A stretch of 9,117 nt of DNA. Origin: Granulicella sp. UBA5172 (lineage in GTDB: Bacteria; Acidobacteriota; Terriglobia; Terriglobales; Acidobacteriaceae). The stretch is taken from assembly GCA_002413385.1 (NCBI GenBank), contig DHWW01000339.1, forward strand, positions 4,205-13,321, written 5' to 3'. Within the stretch, counting starts at the first letter, position 1, and each line of letters starts with the position of its first letter. The position numbers and the translations under genes were made by a program. Below are positions 1 through 7,540 of the stretch, piece after piece. The notes beneath the pieces are model-generated. The model was given only the letters and a program-made list of their open reading frames with translations, was not told the origin of the DNA and did no database searches.

Positions 1-1118
1 GACTTTAGCCACGGGCTGCTAGGCAGTGCGCGGCGTCCGGCGCACTACCTCGCTATCCCGCCAGCACTCTTCGGAGCGGTGATTGAAGGGCTTGGCGCTG
101 CCAGGTTGGCCGAACACGCACGCATTATTATCGAGAAGCCCTTTGGTCGCGACCTCGCCTCTGCACGGGAGTTGAATCGCATTGCGCATAAGGTGTTTGC
201 AGAAGATGCGATCTTCCGCATCGATCACTTCCTGGCGAAGGAGGCGATCATGAACATCCTCTACTTCCGATTTGCCAACTCGTTTCTGGAACCGCTCTGG
301 AACCGCAACTATGTGGCCAGCGTGCAGATCACACTCGCGGAGGACTTCGGCGTCGGCAGCCGCGGGCGTTTTATGAGACCGCGGGCTGCCTGCGTGACGT
401 AGTCCAGAACCATCTGTTCCAGATCGTCGCATTGCTCGCCATGGAGCCTCCGTCCAATCGAAGCTTTGAAGCAATGCAAAACCAGAAGTTGAAGATCTTT
501 CAGGCTATGCGGCATTTGAAGGCCGACGACATTGTGCGCGGGCAATATGAAGGCTATCGCCAGGAGGCGCACGTAGCGAAGAACTCTGACGTGGAGACAT
601 TCTGCGCTCTGCGCCTCTTCATTGACTCGTGGCGCTGGGGCGGCGTGCCGTGGTATCTGCGGGCGGGCAAGTATCTGCCCGCGACCGAGACCGGCGTGGT
701 GGTGGAGTTCAAGATACCACCTCAGAAGCTCTTTGCCGACTCGGAAGCAGTAACGAAGAGCTCCAACTATCTGCGCTTCCAGCTCGCTCCTGGGTCAACG
801 ATTGCTCTCGCAGCCAGAGTCAAGCTGGCAGGAAGCGATACACTCGGCGTGCAGCGGGAGTTCTGCCTGTGCGATGAACAACCGGGAGGCGAGACCCCCT
901 ACGAGCGGCTCCTCGGCGACGCGATGAAGGGTGACCGGACGCTCTTCACTCGAGAGGACACGGTTGAGGTCGTCTGGGCAGTTGTCGATCCTGTGATCAA
1001 GCATCACAACCGGATCCACCCCTACAAACAGCTCACATGGGGGCCAAGGAAAGCTGACGCACTCATTGCAGCAGATGGACAGTGGGACAGTCCCACGCCA
1101 TTACGCACGGCGGAGTAG
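1..1118 (+). pseudogene. zwf: Glucose-6-phosphate dehydrogenase, 5'-truncated by the window edge and frameshifted
   Basis: Oxidises glucose 6-phosphate to 6-phosphogluconolactone with NADP+, the entry step of the oxidative pentose phosphate pathway (cytosolic). The frame is open from base 1 and reads HYLAIPP, then IEKPFGRDL (coenzyme/substrate region), then the active-site block [13 protein letters not shown] and the family block [35 protein letters not shown]. At about 364-368 the frame is lost and would stop at TAG 400-402. The next frame continues exactly where the family does ([18 protein letters not shown], then MEPPSNRS) and runs to TAG at 1116-1118. Restoring one G to the GGG at 364-366 joins the two halves. 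About 370 residues are visible; roughly the first 130, including the Rossmann GxxGDL motif, lie outside the window. The usual Gly of RIDHxLGKE is Ala here. Identity is certain; whether the break is biological or a sequence error is not. Confidence 0.93.
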
Positions 1119-1120
1119 TC

Positions 1121-1152
1121 GCACAGGCAAAGTTTCGAGGCTTTGCCTGTGC
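1121..1152. terminator. Perfect 12-bp hairpin between convergent zwf and dehydrogenase genes
   Basis: GCACAGGCAAAG (1121-1132) is followed by an 8-base loop and its exact reverse complement CTTTGCCTGTGC (1141-1152). It starts 2 bases after the zwf stop and ends 9 bases before the stop of the convergent dehydrogenase gene, the classic place for a bidirectional terminator. Neither strand has a clear T-run after the stem. It is therefore not a textbook intrinsic terminator and may act mainly as a 3'-end stabilising structure or with a helper factor. Confidence 0.7.
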
Positions 1153-1161
1153 ACCCATCCA

Positions 1162-2274
1162 TCAACTGTTCGTGAGGACGACCTTGAGCGCATGCTCTTT
1201 CGCAGCATTGCCAAAGGTCTCATAGGCCTTGAGAATGTCGTTCAATTTGAAGCGGTGCGTGATGAGCTTTGCTGGTTCCACCTTGCCCGACAGCACTACC
1301 TTCAGCAACATGGGCAGCGTCACGGTATCCACCAAACGCGTGGTGAGTGCAATGTTTCGGTCCCATAGCTTTTCAAGGTGCAGCGTCACGGGCTTTCCAT
1401 GGACTCCGACGTTGGCTAGACGGCCACCCGCTCCGACGATCGCCTGACAGATGTCGAAGGTTGCAGGCATGCCCACTGCTTCGATTGCAACATCGACGCC
1501 TTCACCTCCGGTCAGTTTCATGATGTTCTCGGCAGCCTTGCCGTCGGAGCTGTTGACGAGCTTCGTTGCGCCAAACTTCTTTGCGATGCCCAGACGATTG
1601 TCGTCCACGTCAATCACGATGATCTCCGCCGGCGAATAAAACTGCGCTGTCAGGAGCACCGCAAGGCCGACCGGCCCCGCGCCGACGATGGCGACTGTGT
1701 CTCCGGGCTTGACGTTGCCGTTCAGTACACCGCACTCGAACCCGGTAGGCAGGGCGTCACTCAGCATCACCATGGCTTCCTCATCGCCATCTTTTGGAAA
1801 GGGATAGAGGCTTCCGTCGGCGTAGGGGATGCGGACGTACTCGGCCTGCGTGCCGTTGATAAGGTTTCCCAGAATCCAGCCGCCATTCCGGCAATGCGAG
1901 AGCATTCCCTTTCTGCAGAAGTCGCACTTCAGGCACGCTGTGACGCAGGAGATGATTACTTTATCGCCGACTTTAAATCTTGTGACGTCGGCTCCTATCT
2001 TCTCGATGACGCCAATGCCCTCATGCCCGAGGATGCGTCCATCCGTGACAGCGGGAAGGTCGCCCTTGAGGATGTGGAGGTCAGTGCCGCAGATCGTTGT
2101 CATGGTGATCCGCACGATGGCATCCTCCTTGTGCTGAATGGTGGGGTGGGGTTGATCTTCCCACGAAGGCTTTCCCGGGCCGTTGCCGGATGTCCGGTAG
2201 ACCAGGGCTCTCATTATAGAAACGGACTTCCCGGAAGCTGATTCAACTTTGGGCTCAAGCGTTGCGATTGTCAT
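1162..2274 (-). CDS. Zinc-dependent alcohol dehydrogenase, formaldehyde-dehydrogenase-like MDR family
   Basis: A 370-residue medium-chain dehydrogenase/reductase that interconverts an alcohol and an aldehyde or ketone with NAD(P); the substrate is unknown. The GroES-like half carries the catalytic zinc ligands C62 (TTICGTDLH) and H84/E85 (GHEGIG). The structural-zinc lobe has cysteines 114, 117, 120 and 128. D173 in LSDALPTG sits where the formaldehyde-dehydrogenase-like subgroup has an Asp zinc ligand instead of the usual Cys. The Rossmann half has GAGPVGL at 198-204. The acidic D222 at the end of the second strand (VIDVDD) favours NAD over NADP. The ATG at 2272-2274 has GAGG 9 bases upstream. 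M21 (MRALVYR), where many relatives begin, is an alternative start. It is the last gene of the pnt operon direction, 80 bases after pntB, and ends at the shared hairpin with zwf. Confidence 0.88.
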   Translation of the reverse strand: MTIATLEPKVESASGKSVSIMRALVYRTSGNGPGKPSWEDQPHPTIQHKEDAIVRITMTTICGTDLHILKGDLPAVTDGRILGHEGIGVIEKIGADVTRFKVGDKVIISCVTACLKCDFCRKGMLSHCRNGGWILGNLINGTQAEYVRIPYADGSLYPFPKDGDEEAMVMLSDALPTGFECGVLNGNVKPGDTVAIVGAGPVGLAVLLTAQFYSPAEIIVIDVDDNRLGIAKKFGATKLVNSSDGKAAENIMKLTGGEGVDVAIEAVGMPATFDICQAIVGAGGRLANVGVHGKPVTLHLEKLWDRNIALTTRLVDTVTLPMLLKVVLSGKVEPAKLITHRFKLNDILKAYETFGNAAKEHALKVVLTNS

Positions 2275-2306
2275 GATCCATACCTCATTTACAGCTTTGT
2301 TGTTTC

Positions 2307-2325
2307 ACGCTCTTCAAAAGAGCGT
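2307..2325. promoter_or_regulatory. Hairpin in the pntB-dehydrogenase spacer
   Basis: ACGCTCTT (2307-2314), loop CAA, then AAGAGCGT (2318-2325): a perfect 8-bp stem with a 3-base loop in the 80-base gap between the pntB stop (2355) and the downstream dehydrogenase start (2274). No T-run follows on the - strand. It may be an attenuator, an mRNA-processing or stability element, or a repressor operator. I cannot tell which from sequence alone. Confidence 0.45.
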
Positions 2326-2354
2326 CTTGTGATTGAACTTGCGTAAGCTGTCGG

Positions 2355-3803
2355 CTAGGCCGCAGCTGCGCTGAGGCCACGCACGGCCTCAATCATCTTT
2401 ACGAGCATGGCCTGGGCGTCGCCGTAGACCATGTAGGTATTGTCCTCATAAAAAAGCTCGTTGGCTATGCCGGAGTAGCCTTTGCCTTGCCCACGTTTCA
2501 CGCAATAGCACTTCTTTGCCTTGTTCGCATTCAGAATGGGCATGCCATAGATGGGCGATGACTTATCCGTGTCGGCGGCAGGGTTGACGACATCGTTGGC
2601 ACCGATGACCAAGGCGACATCGGTGGTGGCGAAATCATCGTTGATGTCGTCGAGCTGGAAGATGAGGTCATAGGGCACACCCGCCTCTGCCAGCAGGACA
2701 TCCATCTGTCCTGGCATACGTCCGGCGACCGGATGGATCGCAAACTTCACGTCGACGCCCGCTGCCTGGAGAAGCTTCACAAACTCGTACAGTTTTTCCT
2801 GCGCCTGGGCCACAGCGAGTCCGTAGCCTGGAATCACGATGACACTCTTTGCATAGCGCATGAAGATGCCGGCGTCACTGGCCTCGACAGGCTTCTCGGC
2901 ACCCTTGATCTTGCCCTGCTTCTTCTTGCTGACTTCACCGAAATTGGAGAAGAGAACATTACTGACCGAGCGGTTCATGGCCCTTGCCATGAGCAGAGTG
3001 AGAAGCGTTCCGGCGGCACCGACGACCATGCCGGCGATCATCAACGCCGGCTCCTGAATCACAAAGCCGTCGAGCCCGACCGCAAGCCCGGTTGCCGCGT
3101 TGTAGATCGAGATCACCACCGGCATGTCCGCGCCGCCGATGGGAAGCGTCATGAGAATGCCAAAGAGAAGTGTGAGACCGAAGAATATCCAGATGATCGA
3201 GGCCATGGGGAGCAGGGTCGCGCCACCCGCATGGGCAGCGAAGATCATGTAACCGGCTACTGCAATCGACGCGAGGAAGACGAATGCGTTCAGGAATCGC
3301 TGGCCCCGAAAACGAAGAGGCTTCTTGAGAATTGTGTCGAGCTTGGCCCACGCGATTACAGAGCCAGACAGTGAGACAGCGCCAATCAAACCACCCAGAA
3401 GGGTAACTACAAGCTGGGTTGTTCCGTGGGTCTTATTGCCGAACAACTCGACTGCGGCAATCGCCCCGGCCGCGCCGCCTCCCAGGCCGTTATAGATTGC
3501 TACCATCTGCGGCATCTCGGTCATGGCAACGGTCCTGCCCTTGAACCAAGCCGCAGATGCGCCTAAAACCAGCGCGATGACAGCAAGCCCGAGGTTGACC
3601 CACAGATGCGGCCTGGCCGCTGCATTCACCGTGAAGGCATTAAGAAAGCTGGCCAGAATGGCAACGAGCATGCCGATACCGGCAACCCGAATGCCCGAAG
3701 GTGCGGAGACGGGCGAGGACATTCGTTTGAGACCGTACATGAACAGAAACGCTGCGATCAGGTCCGCCGTGCCCGTAACGAGGTGCTCAATCATCGAGTA
3801 CAT
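2355..3803 (-). CDS. pntB: NAD(P) transhydrogenase subunit beta
   Basis: Membrane subunit of proton-translocating transhydrogenase, which uses the proton gradient to drive hydride transfer from NADH to NADP+. The protein has 482 residues, close to the usual size. Roughly residues 5-275 are a string of hydrophobic helices (domain II), with family blocks such as MPQMVAIYNGLGGGAAG (about 97-113) and PIGGADMPVVISIYNAATG (221-239). A charged linker (about 290-310) leads to the soluble NADP-binding domain III: VIVIPGYGLAVAQAQ (321-335), HPVAGRMPG (357-365), GANDVVNPAA (401-410), SSPIYGMPIL (415-424) and KRG (436-438). All the expected NADP-site motifs are present. The ATG has AAGGAG a few bases upstream, and only 9 bases separate it from the pntAB stop, so the two are cotranscribed and probably translationally coupled. 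Confidence 0.97.
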   Translation of the reverse strand: MYSMIEHLVTGTADLIAAFLFMYGLKRMSSPVSAPSGIRVAGIGMLVAILASFLNAFTVNAAARPHLWVNLGLAVIALVLGASAAWFKGRTVAMTEMPQMVAIYNGLGGGAAGAIAAVELFGNKTHGTTQLVVTLLGGLIGAVSLSGSVIAWAKLDTILKKPLRFRGQRFLNAFVFLASIAVAGYMIFAAHAGGATLLPMASIIWIFFGLTLLFGILMTLPIGGADMPVVISIYNAATGLAVGLDGFVIQEPALMIAGMVVGAAGTLLTLLMARAMNRSVSNVLFSNFGEVSKKKQGKIKGAEKPVEASDAGIFMRYAKSVIVIPGYGLAVAQAQEKLYEFVKLLQAAGVDVKFAIHPVAGRMPGQMDVLLAEAGVPYDLIFQLDDINDDFATTDVALVIGANDVVNPAADTDKSSPIYGMPILNANKAKKCYCVKRGQGKGYSGIANELFYEDNTYMVYGDAQAMLVKMIEAVRGLSAAAA

Positions 3804-3812
3804 TTCGGCTCC

Positions 3813-4157
3813 TTAGCTCTTCTTCGCAGCACGTTTCGCATGGCTTGCATGCGCCGACTTGTGACCACTCGTTTTGAACATGGCGAGCATTCGATCCGTC
3901 ACCGCATAGCCTCCAGCCACGTTCCCCGCACCGAGTAGCACAGCAACGAATCCGATAATCTGCTCCGTCAACGTGCTCGCATTCAGCAGTGCGAAGATGC
4001 CGCCAACCACGACAATGCCATGAACGAAGTTCGATCCAGACATCAACGGCGTATGTAGAATCGCCGGCACATCGCCAATAATCACCCAGCCACCGAAGGC
4101 GGCGAGCATGAAGATGTAGATAGCAACAAAGCCGGTAATAGCAATTTCAAAGTTCAT
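3813..4157 (-). CDS. pntAB: NAD(P) transhydrogenase subunit alpha part 2 (membrane domain)
   Basis: A 114-residue small membrane subunit corresponding to the C-terminal transmembrane part of single-chain PntA; it joins PntB to form the proton channel. Three hydrophobic helices are visible at about 4-26, 43-60 and 64-86. The family blocks HTPLMSGSNFVHGIVVVG and the NVAGGYAVTDRMLAMF sequence are clear. The C-terminus is a short Lys/His/Ala-rich tail (HKSAHASHAKRAAKKS), likely cytoplasmic. The start has AGGAG just upstream. It lies 31 bases after pntAA and 9 bases before pntB. The split alpha subunit is the arrangement known from Rhodospirillum rubrum, in contrast to E. coli's fused PntA. Confidence 0.95.
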   Translation of the reverse strand: MNFEIAITGFVAIYIFMLAAFGGWVIIGDVPAILHTPLMSGSNFVHGIVVVGGIFALLNASTLTEQIIGFVAVLLGAGNVAGGYAVTDRMLAMFKTSGHKSAHASHAKRAAKKS

Positions 4158-4188
4158 GCGAAGCTCCTGATCGTTCTCAGTGCAAGTC

Positions 4189-5340
4189 TTAGGCTGCTTT
4201 GGCCGGCGGCGCGGCCGGTATTGGCTTTGCGGGCTTCCCTGCGTCTTTGATCAGCTTCCCGTCGTGGGTCAACGCTGTCTTTGCAAGTACCTCGTCGGTC
4301 CAATCGATCGTGACGATGTTGTCTTTTAGAAACAGCTTGAGCAGGTCGTACTGGTTCTTGGCATAGAGTTGGCTCGCATCCTGCGCAAGCAGCGAGGGTA
4401 CATTGAACGGCGCCACAATCGTGATATGGCCGACCTGCACTGTCTTTCCCGGCACCGTGTCCTCGCAGTTGCCGCCACCTTCAGCGGCTAGGTCGACGAT
4501 CACCGCACCGGCCTTCATACCCTTCACCTGCTCCTTGCTGATGAGCTTGGGCGAAGGCTTGCCGGGAATCTCAGCAGTAGTGATGATGAGGTCGGCCTCT
4601 TGAATATGTTTCGTCAAAACGGCTGCAATCTTGGCTTTCTCTTCCGATGTGAGTTCGCGAGCGTAACCGCCCTTACCCTCCGCGTCGACTCCGGTCTCGA
4701 CAAACGTTGCCCCCAACGACAAAACCTGCTCTTCGGTGGAGGGACGCACGTCGTAGCCTTCGACCACCGCCCCCAGGCGGTGAGCGGTAGCGACAGCCTC
4801 AAGGCCGGCGACTCCAAGCCCCATTACGAGTACGTGAGCCGGCCCAATCGCTCCGGCCGCAGAGGTGATCTTGGGCAGCACGCGGCCCAGATGCGTTGCC
4901 CCCAACCCCACCGCATAGTAACCAGCCAACGCCGACTGGCTCGAAAGCGCATCCATGGACTGCGCCCGCGTAATACGTGGCACACGTTCCATGGCGAAGC
5001 ACGTGATCTTCTTCTCCAGCATCCGGCGCACCAGAGGATGCTCGTGCCCGGCTTGGACGAAACAAATCAGAATCGCCCCCTCCTTCATCGCATCGATGAC
5101 ATCCAGCGCAGGAGGCTGAACCGCAAGCACGACATCTGCCTCCGCCAGCAGATGGGCTCGATCCTTAATAAACTCAACGTCTTTGTAGGAGTTGTCGGCA
5201 AAGCTGCTCGCATCCCCAGCTCCCGTCTGCATGTGCAGCTTCGCACCGAGCTTTACAAGCTCCGCCGTAATGGAAGGAACCAGCGCCACGCGACGCTCGT
5301 GCGGCAACGTCTCTTTCAGCACGGCAACGTTCACGTACAT
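4189..5340 (-). CDS. pntAA: NAD(P) transhydrogenase subunit alpha part 1 (NAD-binding domain)
   Basis: A soluble domain I subunit of 383 residues that binds NADH and passes hydride to NADP on PntB. It belongs to the alanine dehydrogenase/PNT family. The N-terminus MYVNVAVLKETLPHERRVALVP is typical. The RQD-loop region PRITRAQSMDALSSQ (121-135) keeps R122, Q127, D130 and S133, the equivalents of the catalytic loop residues in R. rubrum. The NAD fold has GLGVAGLEA (174-182) and the acidic D197 in YDVRP. The TTAEIPGKP and APFNVPSLLAQDAS blocks are intact. A Pro/Ala/Lys-rich tail (about 366-383) leads to the membrane partner. An upstream in-frame ATG at 5359-5361 exists, but the ATG at 5338-5340 is chosen because GAGGAG lies 7 bases before it and the family begins there. 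First gene of the pntAA-pntAB-pntB operon. Confidence 0.96.
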   Translation of the reverse strand: MYVNVAVLKETLPHERRVALVPSITAELVKLGAKLHMQTGAGDASSFADNSYKDVEFIKDRAHLLAEADVVLAVQPPALDVIDAMKEGAILICFVQAGHEHPLVRRMLEKKITCFAMERVPRITRAQSMDALSSQSALAGYYAVGLGATHLGRVLPKITSAAGAIGPAHVLVMGLGVAGLEAVATAHRLGAVVEGYDVRPSTEEQVLSLGATFVETGVDAEGKGGYARELTSEEKAKIAAVLTKHIQEADLIITTAEIPGKPSPKLISKEQVKGMKAGAVIVDLAAEGGGNCEDTVPGKTVQVGHITIVAPFNVPSLLAQDASQLYAKNQYDLLKLFLKDNIVTIDWTDEVLAKTALTHDGKLIKDAGKPAKPIPAAPPAKAA

Positions 5341-5347
5341 ACTTAAT

Positions 5348-5353
5348 CTCCTC
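5348..5353 (-). promoter_or_regulatory. Ribosome binding site deciding the pntAA start
   Basis: GAGGAG on the - strand, 7 bases before the ATG at 5338-5340. This strong Shine-Dalgarno sequence would fall inside the coding region if the longer frame starting at 5361 were used. It therefore argues for the shorter protein. Confidence 0.8.
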
Positions 5354-5405
5354 TTCAGCACGCGGCCGCAGACAACAACGCGGCTGCTGAGAGCTTGGAT
5401 GCAAA

Positions 5406-5429
5406 CAGCGTCCCCGGCGTGGGACGCTG
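5406..5429. promoter_or_regulatory. 9-bp inverted repeat in the pnt leader
   Basis: CAGCGTCCC (5406-5414), loop CGGCGT, then GGGACGCTG (5421-5429): a perfect 9-bp GC-rich stem about 65 bases upstream of the pntAA start. It could be an operator for a dimeric regulator or a 5'-leader RNA hairpin. No T-run follows on the - strand, so it is unlikely to be a simple terminator. Confidence 0.45.
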
Positions 5430-5552
5430 CCTCGCATTCTCTGTTTCCTCATCTGGGTCGACGGTTAGACCAGGGACGCAACCATGTCATGCGTGCGTCG
5501 GTTCGGTCAGCGACTTCCGGCAGTGACTCGTTATATTCCGCTGTGGGGATTG

Positions 5553-5580
5553 CGAACTTGCCGCTATGTATGGTCCGCCG
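5553..5580 (-). repeat. Left copy of a 27/28-base inverted repeat pair
   Basis: Reading rightward, CGAACTTGCCG (5553-5563), two bases CT, then ATGTATGGTCCGCCG (5566-5580). The reverse complement of both blocks, 11/11 and 15/15 identical, recurs at 8998-9024 with one base (A in this sense) in place of CT. Two exact blocks in register across a one-base indel are most unlikely by chance in 9 kb, so this is a real repeat. Its family is unknown to me. Confidence 0.75.
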
Positions 5581-6018
5581 CTTGATCTTCCACTTAGTCG
5601 TAGATGATCGTGTTGGCAGGTTCAAGGAGGATCATCTCACTAGTCGGTATAGGAAAAGTTCGGATCACCTTTGGTCTTCATAGAATGTCCTGTCTTGCTT
5701 GCCACGATGCGATCCCTCAACGCCACGAACCTCTCAATATCAGCCTGGTGATCGGGACCCGATTGCGATGAAGAAAGGTGACTCCTATCATAGGATCGTT
5801 GATGAGAAATGCTGCCCGATGGTCAAGAAGGGTCGTTCTGAAAATGAACTTCAGCTTCAGGCAACCCGACGGGTAATTGAAATTATGTCGACTGACGAAC
5901 AATGCGGCTCAGCAGACGCGACGTCAAGCGCTCACAATCGTGACAGCCTCGATGTGTACGCGACCACCGAGGTCCGGTCGTTGTACAGCCATGACCTTAC
6001 CCGCGTTCAGACAATTCG

Positions 6019-6023
6019 AAGGG
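6019..6023 (+). promoter_or_regulatory. Weak ribosome binding site of the aldehyde dehydrogenase
   Basis: AAGGG with 9 bases to the ATG at 6033. It supports starting at 6033 rather than at upstream in-frame codons; the frame is open back to 5877 but the extra 52 residues look random. Confidence 0.5.
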
Positions 6024-6032
6024 TCCCTAATT

Positions 6033-7418
6033 ATGGCGTATGTAAGCGTAAATCCAAATGACGGCAAGACCGTGAAGACCTTCCCCGAACTGACGGATGA
6101 GCAGTTGGACGCGAAGCTGGCGACCGCAAGCAAGACCTACGCGGTGTGGAAGAAGACATCGTACGCAGCGCGGACAGCCATTATGGCGAAGGCTGGAGAG
6201 TTAATGCGCGCCCACGTCGACAAGTTTGCAAAGCATGCGACGATCGAGATGGGGAAGCTCATCAACGAGGCGCGCGGCGAGGTGAAGTTCAGCACCGACA
6301 TCCTGTCGTACTACGCGAAGAATGGCGAGCGCTTTCTGGAGCCGCAGAAACTTCGCCCCTCGTTCGGCGAGGCTCACATGGAGAGCAGTCCGATGGGCGT
6401 GATCTTCTGCGTGGAGCCGTGGAACTTTCCGTACTATCAGCTCGCGCGGATCGCGGGTCTGCATCTGATGGCGGGCAATGTTGTGGTGGTCAAGCATGCG
6501 GGTTGCGTTCCGCAGTGTGCGATCGAGTTCGAGAAGCTCTGGATCGAAGCCGGAGCGCCGGAGGGTCTGTACACCAATCTGCTGATCTCGCATGTGCAGT
6601 CGGACAAGGTGATCGATGACGTACGAGTTGCGGGTGTGGCCTTAACGGGCAGCGTGGCGGCGGGCAGGAGCATAGCATCGCGCGCTGGACAGAACCTGAA
6701 GCAAACCTCGATGGAGCTCGGCGGCAGCGATGCGTTCATCGTCCTGGAGGACGCGGACATCGAGAAGACGATTCCCTGGGCGGTTTGGGGAAGGATGTAC
6801 AATGCCGAGCAGACATGCTGCGCGTCGAAGCGATTCATCGTGGTGGATTCGGTCGCGGACAAGTTCCTCGCCAAATTCAAGACGGCACTTGAGGCGTTGA
6901 CGCCGGGAGACCCGATGGACGAGAAGACCACCCATGGTCCGCTCTCGACGGAGTCAGCCCTGATCGATCTGCTGAAGCAGGTCGATGTCGCGGTGAAGCA
7001 TGGAGCCAAGGTGCTGATTGGCGGCAAGCGTATCGACCGCCCCGGTTCTTTCATGCAGGCGACCATTCTTACGGATGTTGCGGAAGACAATCCTGCGTTC
7101 CGCGACGAGTTCTTCGGCCCGGTTGCGATGTTCTTCCGGGTGAAGGATGAGGATGCAGCGGTTGCGCTCGCCAATGATTCGGATTTTGGGTTGGGCGGCT
7201 CGGTGTTCACCGGGGATGTGGCTCGCGGTCAGCGCGTGGCCAGCCGTGTCGAGACGGGCATGATGTTCATCAATAACATCGATTGGTCGGATGCAGAGCT
7301 ACCCTTTGGCGGGATCAAGTTCTCGGGTTACGGACGAGAGCTTGGCGACATGGGCATCCAGGCATTCGTCAACAAGAAGTTGGTTCGCACGCACGACATG
7401 GTGGCACCGCTGGTATAA
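6033..7418 (+). CDS. NAD(P)-dependent succinate-semialdehyde dehydrogenase-type aldehyde dehydrogenase
   Basis: A 461-residue ALDH, the usual size of the GabD1/Sad class that oxidises succinate semialdehyde (and often other aldehydes) to the acid with NAD(P)+; cytosolic. The N-terminus MAYVSVNPNDGKTVKTF matches the class style. Visible catalytic parts are the oxyanion Asn in VEPWNFP (N131), the general base in MELGGSD (E228), the nucleophile in NAEQTCCASKRF (C262), the cofactor-site DEFFGPV block (E359) and the C-terminal LPFGGIKFSGYGRELG. All key residues are intact. The start at 6033 follows a weak AAGGG and coincides with family-like sequence. The next + strand gene, an alcohol dehydrogenase, begins 122 bases on, so the pair could run alcohol to aldehyde to acid as an operon. 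The exact substrate cannot be assigned; class assignment is firm, substrate moderate. Confidence 0.92.
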   Translation: MAYVSVNPNDGKTVKTFPELTDEQLDAKLATASKTYAVWKKTSYAARTAIMAKAGELMRAHVDKFAKHATIEMGKLINEARGEVKFSTDILSYYAKNGERFLEPQKLRPSFGEAHMESSPMGVIFCVEPWNFPYYQLARIAGLHLMAGNVVVVKHAGCVPQCAIEFEKLWIEAGAPEGLYTNLLISHVQSDKVIDDVRVAGVALTGSVAAGRSIASRAGQNLKQTSMELGGSDAFIVLEDADIEKTIPWAVWGRMYNAEQTCCASKRFIVVDSVADKFLAKFKTALEALTPGDPMDEKTTHGPLSTESALIDLLKQVDVAVKHGAKVLIGGKRIDRPGSFMQATILTDVAEDNPAFRDEFFGPVAMFFRVKDEDAAVALANDSDFGLGGSVFTGDVARGQRVASRVETGMMFINNIDWSDAELPFGGIKFSGYGRELGDMGIQAFVNKKLVRTHDMVAPLV

Positions 7419-7480
7419 GCGCACTCAGCCGTTCCGAGGATTACAGCTCACGCAGCGCGATTTCAAAAAAGAGAGGATTT

Positions 7481-7504
7481 ATGACAACAGCAATTGTTGA
7501 GTAG
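7481..7504 (+). other. Seven-codon ORF (MTTAIVE) ending in amber, in frame with the downstream alcohol dehydrogenase
   Basis: ATG at 7481 follows GAGAGG (7471-7476, spacing a short 4 bases) and reads MTTAIVE before TAG at 7502-7504. The same frame continues without another stop through [12 protein letters not shown] into the alcohol dehydrogenase ATG at 7541. It is therefore either a short leader peptide or the original N-terminus of the dehydrogenase interrupted by a nonsense codon. The better ribosome binding site belongs to this upstream ATG. Confidence 0.45.
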
Positions 7505-7540
7505 AAGAATGGATCATCATCGAGCAAGGGCGCGGCCACC

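Larger units (their letters stand above)
5341..6032. other. Divergent intergenic region between pntAA and the aldehyde dehydrogenase
   Basis: About 690 bases without a recognisable gene. It must hold promoters for the leftward pnt operon and the rightward ALDH operon, but I found no convincing paired -35/-10 boxes. The best - strand candidate is a TATAAC at 5530-5535 with a poor -35. It also contains the pnt leader hairpin, one copy of the 27/28-base repeat (5553-5580) and an 8-bp inverted repeat AGATGATC/GATCATCT (5602-5609 and 5630-5637, loop 20). A rightward open frame of 120 codons (5699-6061) overlaps the ALDH start, lacks a ribosome binding site and resembles nothing I know. A leftward frame of 58 codons (5449-5625, TTG start, no ribosome binding site) is likewise unrecognised. 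Neither is called as a gene. Confidence 0.6.

Noticed and set aside
5341..5361. Upstream in-frame start (MLKRRLS) for pntAA
   Set aside because: It would put the strong GAGGAG inside the coding region, and the family N-terminus matches the start at 5340.
5530..5535. TATAAC as a -10 box for the pnt operon
   Set aside because: No acceptable -35 at 16-18 bases; too weak to call.
5449..5625. 58-codon - strand frame upstream of pntAA, including the left repeat copy (RRTIHS)
   Set aside because: TTG start with no ribosome binding site and no recognisable family; noted only because both repeat copies encode RRTIHS in one frame.
5877..6032. 52-codon N-terminal extension of the ALDH frame
   Set aside because: No ribosome binding site and random-looking Arg/Thr-rich sequence; the ATG at 6033 begins the family sequence.
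5699..6061. 120-codon + strand frame overlapping the ALDH start
   Set aside because: No ribosome binding site, no familiar motif, runs 29 bases into the well-supported ALDH gene; treated as chance.
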